DNA from: Caldifarciminota bacterium
Lineage (GTDB): Bacteria; Hydrothermota; Hydrothermia; B15-G9
Assembly: GCA_027037615.1 (NCBI GenBank)
Contig: JALVZN010000041.1
Coordinates: forward strand, 5,636 to 38,833
DNA length: 33,198 nucleotides
Direction of reading: 5' to 3'
Position numbers and translations under genes: made by a program. The notes below the pieces were generated by a model. The model was not told where the DNA came from. It ran no database searches and saw nothing but the letters and a program-made list of their open reading frames with translations. Of the stretch, positions 25,788-33,198 are shown one piece after another. Position 1 is the first letter of the stretch, and each line of letters opens with the position of its first letter.

Positions 25788-26990
25788 ATGGCAACTTTTG
25801 AATGGACTGGCAGACTAAATCGGCAGCCTGTGAGTGGTAAGATCAAAGCCGGCAGCCTCGAGGAAGCTGTCAAAAGGCTCAGGGAGCAGGGAGTTGTCAT
25901 AGAGTCGATAAACGAGACTAAGGGAGGCTTCTCTTTCAAGCTGTTCCAGAGCGTTACTGCCAAGGACCTCGCTCTCATAAGCCGACAGTTCGCCACCATG
26001 ATCAACGCTGGAATACCTGCGGTGCAGGCTCTTGGAATCTTGGCTGAGCAGGCCTCAAAAGAGAAGCTCAGGGAGGCACTCGCCGACGTTAAGCGTGAAG
26101 TTGAAGGTGGTAAAACGCTCGGCGATGCATTGAGGAAATATCATAGGATGTTCGGCGACTTCTTCATAAGCATGGTGGATGTTGGCGAGGCTGGCGGCTC
26201 GCTCGGTTCCACCCTTGAGCGCGTGGCCGAGTATTACGAAAAGATAACCGCATTGCAGGGTAAAGTTAAATCCGCAATGGCTTATCCCATGGTTGTTTTG
26301 ATTGTAACAATAGGTGTTATACTGCTGATGCTGGTGAAACTCGTCCCCACATTTGCATCGTTGTATGCCGACGTTGGAAGCAAATTGCCTGGCCCAACTC
26401 AGCTCCTGTTGAATGTCAGCCAGTTTATGCAAAGGTATTTCTTTCACATAGTCGGCGGCACGATTGGCCTGGTAATTCTCATCAACAGGATTATGAAAAT
26501 CCCGTCCGTCAGTTATCAATGGGACAAGATAGTCCTGAAAATCCCGATAATCGGGCCTCTCATCCAGAAAACATCTTTGACTCGATTTGCTCGCACTTTG
26601 AGCATCCTCATCCGTAACGGTGTGCCGATACTCGAAAGCCTTGACATCACCTCAAGGGTGGTGGGCAACAAGATCATCGAAGAGGCCATAATGAACGCCA
26701 AGAGAAACATCGGCGAGGGTAGGAGTCTTGCAGCACCTCTGCGTGATAGCGGTATTTTTCCCCCTCTGGTCATCCATCTGATAACCGTCGGCGAGCAGAC
26801 AGGTAAGTTGAGCGACATGCTTGAAAAAGTGGCAGATTTCTACGAGGAAGAGGTCGATACCGCCGTTGAGGCTCTTTCCTCAATCATAGAGCCTGTGATG
26901 CTTGTCTTCCTTGGTGGGTTTGTGGGCGGAATGCTGATCGCCCTTTACCTCCCGATATTCGGACTCGCAGGCACCATCCAGACCGACTGA
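25788..26990 (+). CDS. pilC: Type IV pilus inner-membrane platform protein PilC/GspF family
   Basis: FEWTGRLNRQPVSGKIKAGS, ISRQFATMINAGIPAVQALGIL, GGSLGSTLERVAEYYEK, LSILIRNGVPILESLDI, GEQTGKLSDMLEKVADFYEEEVDTAVEALSSIIEPVMLVFLG. Confidence 0.96.
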   Translation: MATFEWTGRLNRQPVSGKIKAGSLEEAVKRLREQGVVIESINETKGGFSFKLFQSVTAKDLALISRQFATMINAGIPAVQALGILAEQASKEKLREALADVKREVEGGKTLGDALRKYHRMFGDFFISMVDVGEAGGSLGSTLERVAEYYEKITALQGKVKSAMAYPMVVLIVTIGVILLMLVKLVPTFASLYADVGSKLPGPTQLLLNVSQFMQRYFFHIVGGTIGLVILINRIMKIPSVSYQWDKIVLKIPIIGPLIQKTSLTRFARTLSILIRNGVPILESLDITSRVVGNKIIEEAIMNAKRNIGEGRSLAAPLRDSGIFPPLVIHLITVGEQTGKLSDMLEKVADFYEEEVDTAVEALSSIIEPVMLVFLGGFVGGMLIALYLPIFGLAGTIQTD

Positions 26991-28636
26991 TGTACGAAAA
27001 AAGTTACAAGTGGCTGTCCATACTCAGGATATCATCTGTTACCGCTATATTGGGCTCTGCGGTCTATTACCTTAAAGACATTTTCGGACTGGTTTTTGCC
27101 GTCCATCTCGCACTCCTCATCTTCCTGATATACGCAATTACGCTCGCTTTGTGGTCATACATAAAGCGCAAAAGGCCCAGAATTGTCTTTGCATACCTCC
27201 TTTTTGCCCTCGACATTACGATTTACACGCTCATCATCTTTACAACTGGCGGATTGGACAGCTCATTTTTGTTCCTCTATGCGATAGCGGTCATAGCGGC
27301 TGCGATAGTGCTTTCTACGCGCGGCGCATTTTTCGCGGCAACCTACTCAAGCCTGATGCTTTTCTTCATGGCGTTTCTGATCTATCGGAACATAGTCCCG
27401 CCGACTGAATTTTTCGATAAGGCTGACAATTTGCAGGTGTATGACAGCGACCTCTTCTTTCAGGCTTTCTTTCAATCCCTTTTCCTATTCCTGATCGCTG
27501 CCTTTTCAAGCTACTTCACTGAGGCCATAAAGTCGAAGACCATAGAGCTCGGCAAGCTTCGAGAATCGCTGATGCGCGCAAGGATGGACACCTCGGCCAT
27601 ACTTCAAAACATACCTTCGGGCGTGATTGTGGCCGATAAAAATGGGAAGATCCATTACATAAACGATGCTGCCAGACAGATTTTGAATTTAAACGGGGAA
27701 AAGATATCGAATTTGAGGCAGATCGGGGGACAGTGGCCTCAGGTTTACAGCGATTTTGAGCGGTATGTCAGCCGTTCGGAGGTCGGATCGGCACCTTTCA
27801 AAAGCGAGATCAGCAGAGAGGACAAAAGTTACATCGTCACACTCTCCAGATTTAGTGATTCTGACAGGTATATCCTCACGATAGAGGACATAACCGAGCA
27901 GAGACGGCTTCAGGAGAAGCTGCGCGAACAGGAGCGATATGCGTTGCTGGGGCAACAGATGGCGGAAATGGTTCATTCTCTGGGCAATCCGGTCGCCGCT
28001 CTCAAGGGCGTGGCTCAAATCCTCCAGTCAGGCACATCTCAGGAGAACATGCAGAAGTTGTTGAAGATAATGGAACAGGAGCTTTCGAGGGTGTCGTCTA
28101 TATTGCACCGATACCGCCAGTTTTCAGGCGTCCACGCCATATTCCCTCAGCCGATAAAACTGCGAGAATTCTTCAGTTCGTTGGTGCGTAAGGTCAGGTA
28201 TATGAGCGAAAGCGGTGGCGTAGAGATAGTGCTGGGGTTCAGAAATTCGCCTGAGATCGCTGAATTCGACGCCGAGAAGTTAGAGGAAGCGCTCGTCAAC
28301 ATGGTGAGGAACAGCATTGAGGCTCTGCATGAAGGCGGCACGATAAAGATATCCGTGTGTGGCCCGGAAGAAAGCATCGAGGGCTTCAGAAAACACTGGA
28401 AGATCCCGACAGGACAGTGGGGGGTGTGCATTTCCGACAATGGGACAGGTATTTCCAGAGAGGCCGTCAACAAAATTTTTACGCCATCGTTCACAACCAA
28501 GGCTCAGGGCCTTGGGCTCGGCCTCGCCATAACCAAGCGGATAATCGAGGTGCATGGCGGCTCGATAGATTTTGATACGGAACAGGGTAAAGGGACAATT
28601 TTTGTTGTAACATTGCCTTTAAAAGTAAGGAGTTGA
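26990..28636 (+). CDS. pilS: PilS-like membrane sensor histidine kinase (PAS domain)
   Basis: Multiple TM helices, PAS-like ILQNIPSGVIVADKNGKIHYINDAARQIL, H-box EMVHSLGNPVAALKGVAQIL, N box EEALVNMVRNSIEAL, G boxes ISDNGTGIS and GLGLGLAITKRIIEVHGG. Confidence 0.88.
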   Translation: MYEKSYKWLSILRISSVTAILGSAVYYLKDIFGLVFAVHLALLIFLIYAITLALWSYIKRKRPRIVFAYLLFALDITIYTLIIFTTGGLDSSFLFLYAIAVIAAAIVLSTRGAFFAATYSSLMLFFMAFLIYRNIVPPTEFFDKADNLQVYDSDLFFQAFFQSLFLFLIAAFSSYFTEAIKSKTIELGKLRESLMRARMDTSAILQNIPSGVIVADKNGKIHYINDAARQILNLNGEKISNLRQIGGQWPQVYSDFERYVSRSEVGSAPFKSEISREDKSYIVTLSRFSDSDRYILTIEDITEQRRLQEKLREQERYALLGQQMAEMVHSLGNPVAALKGVAQILQSGTSQENMQKLLKIMEQELSRVSSILHRYRQFSGVHAIFPQPIKLREFFSSLVRKVRYMSESGGVEIVLGFRNSPEIAEFDAEKLEEALVNMVRNSIEALHEGGTIKISVCGPEESIEGFRKHWKIPTGQWGVCISDNGTGISREAVNKIFTPSFTTKAQGLGLGLAITKRIIEVHGGSIDFDTEQGKGTIFVVTLPLKVRS

Positions 28637-28640
28637 AGGT

Positions 28641-30014
28641 ATGGGGAGGATACTCGTTGTGGATGATGAGGTTGGGATAGCCAACATGCTGCAGATAGCT
28701 CTCTCTCAGGAGGGCCATGATGTGGATGTCGCATATTCCGCCAGAGAAGCGCTTGAAAAGGCTACGGATAACCCACCGGATGTCGCTGTAATCGACATAA
28801 GGATGGAAGGGATGAGCGGGTTGGATTTGCTCTCGGCGCTCAGGAACATCGGCGATGTAACCGTAATAATGATGACGGCTTACGCATCCGTTGAGTCAGC
28901 GGTGGAATCTCTCAGAAAAGGCGCTTTCGACTACATCATGAAGCCGTTTGACATCGATGAGATGAAGGTCGTGGTTGATAGGGCGTTTGAATATCGGAAG
29001 TTGATGAAGGAGAACCGCAAGCTTCGTGAGGAGATCAGGAAATATCGCCGATATGAAAAGCTGATCGGGGAGCATCCAGCGTTCCGTGCCGTGCTGGAAA
29101 AAGTCAGAATTATCGCCAAAACGGATTCGACAGTGATGATTTACGGGGAGAGCGGCACAGGTAAGGAGCTTGTAGCCCGCGAATTGCACTCTTTGAGCAA
29201 CAGGGCAAACGGCCCGTTCGTGGCAATTAACATGGCCTCGATCCCTGAGGATCTGCTTGAGAGCGAGCTGTTCGGCCATAAGAAGGGGGCTTTCACCGGT
29301 GCATCGTACGACAAAAAGGGACTTTTCGTGGCTGCAAACGGCGGGACCCTTTTCCTTGATGAGATAAGCGAGACCTCTCCGAAGCTTCAGGCGAAATTGC
29401 TGCGGGCCATCGAATCGAAAGAAATCACACCGCTCGGAGCCACAAAGCCCATAAAAGTGGATGTTCGCATAGTTGCAGCCACTAACAAGAACTTAAAACG
29501 GCTTGTCGAGGAGAAGAAGTTTCGGGAAGACCTGTTCTATCGACTGAATGTGATAACTATCAGGATTCCGCCTTTGAGGAAGCGAAAAAGCGATATCCCG
29601 CTGCTCGTTGACTACTTCCTCAACAAGTATTCCGTCCGTCACGGGCTGCCGAACAAGAAGATAACGCGTGAGGCGCTGGATATCCTCACGAAATACTCGT
29701 GGCCCGGCAATGTGAGGGAGCTTGAGCATGTTATCGAACAGGCCCTCATACTGTCTCAAGGGGATACGATCGATGTCGATGATCTGCCAAATGAGATCAA
29801 AAATGCGGTCAAGCGTGACAAATCAAGCCGTTCCTTCATGGGGCTTCTGGAGCAGGAAGGCCTGATTTCTCTTGAGGAGTTGGAGGAAAAATACATCCAG
29901 ATGGTGCTGAACGATACCGGATGGGACAAACGGCGTGCTGCGGCGATACTCGGGATCGATCTCTCAACGCTTTACCGCAAGATTACCAAATACAACATCA
30001 AAAAGGAGGACTGA
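28641..30014 (+). CDS. pilR: PilR/NtrC-family sigma54-dependent response regulator
   Basis: Receiver RILVVDDE...VAVIDIRMEGMSGLDLL; AAA+ GESGTGKELVARELH, GHKKGAFTGA, GGTLFLDEISE; C-terminal Fis-type HTH GWDKRRAAAILGIDLSTLYRKI. Confidence 0.93.
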   Translation: MGRILVVDDEVGIANMLQIALSQEGHDVDVAYSAREALEKATDNPPDVAVIDIRMEGMSGLDLLSALRNIGDVTVIMMTAYASVESAVESLRKGAFDYIMKPFDIDEMKVVVDRAFEYRKLMKENRKLREEIRKYRRYEKLIGEHPAFRAVLEKVRIIAKTDSTVMIYGESGTGKELVARELHSLSNRANGPFVAINMASIPEDLLESELFGHKKGAFTGASYDKKGLFVAANGGTLFLDEISETSPKLQAKLLRAIESKEITPLGATKPIKVDVRIVAATNKNLKRLVEEKKFREDLFYRLNVITIRIPPLRKRKSDIPLLVDYFLNKYSVRHGLPNKKITREALDILTKYSWPGNVRELEHVIEQALILSQGDTIDVDDLPNEIKNAVKRDKSSRSFMGLLEQEGLISLEELEEKYIQMVLNDTGWDKRRAAAILGIDLSTLYRKITKYNIKKED

Positions 30015-30018
30015 GAGG

Positions 30019-31323
30019 ATGGTTCAGAGGTATCTTTTGCCGGAAATGGCGGAGTTGTGGTCGGAAGAGACCATGTATAGGAGCTGGCTCGATGTTGAGC
30101 TTGCCGTTGCAGAGGCGGAAGCCGAGGAGGGGATAATTCCTGCCGAAGTCCCGAAAAAACTTTCGGAGACGATAGATCGCCTCGACATCCTATCTTTTAT
30201 CAAAAGGGCAAAGGAGATTGAGAAATCAGTTGATCACAATGTGATAGCCTTCCTGATGGCTCTCGAGGAGGAGATGGGCGAACTGTCGCGGTTCGTCCAT
30301 TACGGACTTACCTCAAGCGATGTGGTTGATACGGCTCAGATGCTGGTTCTCCGCCAGGCACTTAACCTTATTCTCGACAAGCTTGAACATGTTTGCCTGC
30401 TCCTCGCTGAAAAGGCGAAATCCTTCAAATACCAGCCGATCATGGGCAGGACGCACGGCGTTTTTGCTGAGCCGACATCGCTCGGCCTGAAGTTTCTCGG
30501 CTATTACTCCGAGGCATTGAGGAACATGGGGAGGCTTGAGACCGCCATCGAGCATGTGTCCTACGGGAAAATCTCAGGTGCTGTCGGAAATTACAGCTTC
30601 ATCTCACCGCTCGTGGAACAGAAAGCCCTCGAGAAACTCGGTTTAAAGCCAGAGCCTGTGTCCACGCAGATCGTGCCCAGAGACCGACATGCCTTTGCGC
30701 TGTCGGTGGTTGCGCTGGTTGCCGAGATGATCGAGAGGTTCGCTCTGGAGCTCCGTCTTTTGCAGAGGACGGAGGTTCAGGAGATGTTTGAGCCGTTCGG
30801 AAGGGCGCAAAGGGGCTCGTCTGCGATGCCTCACAAACGCAATCCCATAAAGTCCGAAAGGCTTGACGGCCTGACGCGTGTGATTCGTGGGGCGATGCTC
30901 ACTTCTCACGAAAATGTAGCCCTATGGCATGAGAGGGACATTTCTCACTCTTCTGCCGAGCGTTACATACTGCCGGATGCGACATCGACGCTCTTCTTCA
31001 TGCTCGATCAGTTCATCAAAATTCTGAGAGGCCTTGAAGTGAGAACCGAAAGGATAGACCACAACTTGATCCAATTCGGAGATTTCTACCTCTCGGAGCC
31101 GCTACTCCTCGCCCTCGTTCAAAAGGGTGTCATGCGCTCCGTGGCTTACAAATGGGTTAAAGAGGTGGCTCACAATGCATTTGAGAAAAACCTATCGTTT
31201 TCGGAGGAGGCAAAGAAACATCCCGAAATACGGAAAGTGCTGTCCGAACAGGAGATAGACAAAGCGCTTGGCCACGACTACCTCAGGTGGGTTGACGAGA
31301 TTTTTGAGCGGTTTGACTTGTGA
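30019..31323 (+). CDS. purB: Adenylosuccinate lyase
   Basis: VDHNVIAFLMALEEEMGELSRFVHYGLTSSDVVDTAQ, MGRTHGVFAEPTSLGLK, RGSSAMPHKRNPIKSE. RBS aggagg precedes the ATG at 30019. Confidence 0.95.
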   Translation: MVQRYLLPEMAELWSEETMYRSWLDVELAVAEAEAEEGIIPAEVPKKLSETIDRLDILSFIKRAKEIEKSVDHNVIAFLMALEEEMGELSRFVHYGLTSSDVVDTAQMLVLRQALNLILDKLEHVCLLLAEKAKSFKYQPIMGRTHGVFAEPTSLGLKFLGYYSEALRNMGRLETAIEHVSYGKISGAVGNYSFISPLVEQKALEKLGLKPEPVSTQIVPRDRHAFALSVVALVAEMIERFALELRLLQRTEVQEMFEPFGRAQRGSSAMPHKRNPIKSERLDGLTRVIRGAMLTSHENVALWHERDISHSSAERYILPDATSTLFFMLDQFIKILRGLEVRTERIDHNLIQFGDFYLSEPLLLALVQKGVMRSVAYKWVKEVAHNAFEKNLSFSEEAKKHPEIRKVLSEQEIDKALGHDYLRWVDEIFERFDL

Positions 31324-31584
31324 CGGGAGCTAATTAGCCGGAGATGACTCAATAACTGGCAGTTAGAGTGAGTAATTTCATCCAGTTCGGTATGAGTCGA
31401 TTTAAGATTTTAGCAGCGTTTAAGGTGGTAATTGGGGAATCGGGTTTTGTATTTCCACTATGAATGTGGATGGAAGCAGGATGTATGATAGTTTTCCAGT
31501 CCTTTTTCGCATCGAGATAAACCCCGTGATATATCATCCCATAGCATATAATTCAAGCCCTTAAACTTTCACGGGAGCAAGATT

Positions 31585-32883
31585 ATGGCTGAAAAAAAGA
31601 AATACCCTCAGGTTGCGATCGTCGGAAGGGTAAATGTCGGGAAATCAACACTTTTTAACAGGATTGTCGGGAAACCGTTAGCTGTGGTCGATTCCACGCC
31701 GGGCGTGACTCGCGACAGGATCAGGAAACCTGTCGAATGGGACGGCATCCTGTTTGAAGTCATTGATACAGGCGGGCTTTTCCCTCCAGATGAGGACGCA
31801 ATCTGGCCCGTTGTCAGAAAACACATCGAGAAGGCGGTCGATGAGGCCGAGATCGTGCTGTTTGTCGTTGACGCAAAATCCGGACTGACGCCTTACGATG
31901 AGGAAATCGCCGACTGGCTGAGGACAAAGGACAAAGATGTCATTCTGGTGGCCAACAAGACCGAAGGCAAAAGCAAGGCCGTCGAGGAGTTCTATTCGCT
32001 TGGCATGGGTGAGCCGATCGAGATATCGGCAGCTCATGGATACGGCGTGGGCGACCTCCTCGATCGGGTTGCTGAGATATTGAGGGACAAAGGCTTTACG
32101 CCGTCCGATGAGGAAAGCCGCGACCGCATCAAGGTCTCAATTCTCGGGCGCCCAAATGTCGGGAAATCGTCGCTCCTGAACGCCATCGTCGGGCAGGAGA
32201 TCAGCGTGGTGTCCGAGGTGCCGGGCACAACACGCGACTCGGTTGACATCGAGACCGATGATTTCATCTTCGTCGATACGGCCGGCCTCAAGCGGAAATA
32301 CAAAGATGAGATCGAATACTTCGCACACCTCAGGAGCATGCGTTCCCTGCATTTCGGCGAGGTCATAATCGTCGTCATGGACATATCCACGCCCATAACG
32401 CGCATGGACAAGCGGATACTCGGCACGGTGCTCGAAGAAGGCAAAGCGGCGATAGTCGCGCTCAACAAAGCCGATCTGGTTAGCGGCACGAAACGCAAGG
32501 AGCTCTTCCCGCACATCCAGTCCGAGCTGATTTTCGCTCAGTTCGTGCCTAAAATCTTCACTTCAGCGGTCACAGGCGAAAATCTGGACTACCTCAAAGT
32601 CCTCATCAAAAAGGTCTATGAGGAGTGGGGGCGCAGGGTCGATCGCGAGAAGCTGCTCGATGTGGTCGGCAAGGCCGTCGATCGATACAACCCGCCCTAT
32701 CAGATATTCGATGTCAGGCAGGTAAAGGTTCGGCCGCCGCATTTCAAGTTAATTGTGGAAAAGGAGTTGCCTGTCCATTACATCAGGTATCTTGAGCGGC
32801 ACATACGCGACAACTTCGGGTTCCTCGGAACGCCGATATTCTGGGAACAGGTCGAGAAACGCAAGCGGAAAAAGAGGCGCTGA
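31585..32883 (+). CDS. der: Ribosome biogenesis GTPase Der (EngA)
   Basis: Two tandem G domains: GRVNVGKSTLFNRIVG...DSTPGVTRDR...DTGGL and GRPNVGKSSLLNAIVG...PGTTRDSVD...DTAGLKRK, plus C-terminal KH-like domain. Confidence 0.96.
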   Translation: MAEKKKYPQVAIVGRVNVGKSTLFNRIVGKPLAVVDSTPGVTRDRIRKPVEWDGILFEVIDTGGLFPPDEDAIWPVVRKHIEKAVDEAEIVLFVVDAKSGLTPYDEEIADWLRTKDKDVILVANKTEGKSKAVEEFYSLGMGEPIEISAAHGYGVGDLLDRVAEILRDKGFTPSDEESRDRIKVSILGRPNVGKSSLLNAIVGQEISVVSEVPGTTRDSVDIETDDFIFVDTAGLKRKYKDEIEYFAHLRSMRSLHFGEVIIVVMDISTPITRMDKRILGTVLEEGKAAIVALNKADLVSGTKRKELFPHIQSELIFAQFVPKIFTSAVTGENLDYLKVLIKKVYEEWGRRVDREKLLDVVGKAVDRYNPPYQIFDVRQVKVRPPHFKLIVEKELPVHYIRYLERHIRDNFGFLGTPIFWEQVEKRKRKKRR

Positions 32884-32887
32884 GCCG

Positions 32888-33198
32888 TCAAACCTCTATC
32901 TCAGGCAGCGTCTCCCTCACGAATTTGATGGCCTTCTGGATATCCTGCTGGTAGTTCCTGTCATGTTCTATGTAAGGGATTTCTTCGCGCGCCATCGAGT
33001 GGATTTCCTTCAGGATCGGCGATGTCTTATCCGCTCCTCTGAGGTCGAGCGCCTGCAACGCCGAGAGGAATTCGATTGCGATCACCTTCTCGGTGTTCTC
33101 CACTATCTGGTATGCCTTGAGCGCAGCGGTCATGCTCATCGAGACATAATCTTCCTGATCCGCAGAGGTGGGAATTGAATCGACGGATGCCGGATGGG
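32888..33198 (-). CDS. hutH: Histidine ammonia-lyase C-terminal part (5' end outside window)
   Basis: The minus frame open to the window edge reads HPASVDSIPTSADQEDYVSMSMTAALKAYQIVENTEKVIAIEFLSALQALDLRG, matching the HAL C-terminal pattern (PxSVDSIPTSxxQEDxVSM). Confidence 0.9.
   Translation of the reverse strand, partial: HPASVDSIPTSADQEDYVSMSMTAALKAYQIVENTEKVIAIEFLSALQALDLRGADKTSPILKEIHSMAREEIPYIEHDRNYQQDIQKAIKFVRETLPEIEV

Noticed and set aside
1-33198. tRNA or rRNA genes, prophage modules, toxin-antitoxin pairs, known anti-phage defence systems
   Set aside because: None could be recognised by reading. A tRNAscan/Infernal and defence-finder run would be decisive.

Overview
33.2 kb, densely coding bacterial chromosome window with the signature of a poorly characterised lineage. 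Left to right: 3' part of polA (proofreading site apparently lost); cysS; a DUF123/GIY-YIG-like protein; a decayed, frameshifted transposase remnant; a secreted TIM-barrel glycosidase-like protein with a C-terminal sorting-like domain; a VIT/VWA secreted protein carrying an in-frame ~45-bp minisatellite; archease and queD (overlapping); a NifX/NifB-C-like (Fe-Mo cofactor family) protein; a second relic of the same transposase family. Next is a signalling-type locus: PPC/DUF296, an MglA-like small GTPase with degenerate catalytic motifs, DUF4388, a Leu/Ile/Val-type periplasmic binding protein and a stand-alone HAMP sensor. It is followed by a secreted M14 carboxypeptidase plus a large TPR protein; a NAPRTase-DUF1611-DUF488-endonuclease V-fabG operon; a type IV pilus block pilB-pilT-pilC-pilS-pilR; purB; der; and the 3' end of hutH. 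The best candidates for something undescribed are (1) the convergent pseudo-MglA/DUF296 versus HAMP/SBP/DUF4388 locus at 10.5-14.4 kb and (2) the multi-frame-open tandem repeat inserted in the VIT/VWA gene at 7.65-7.87 kb. All functional assignments come from reading the translated motifs. No database search was run.
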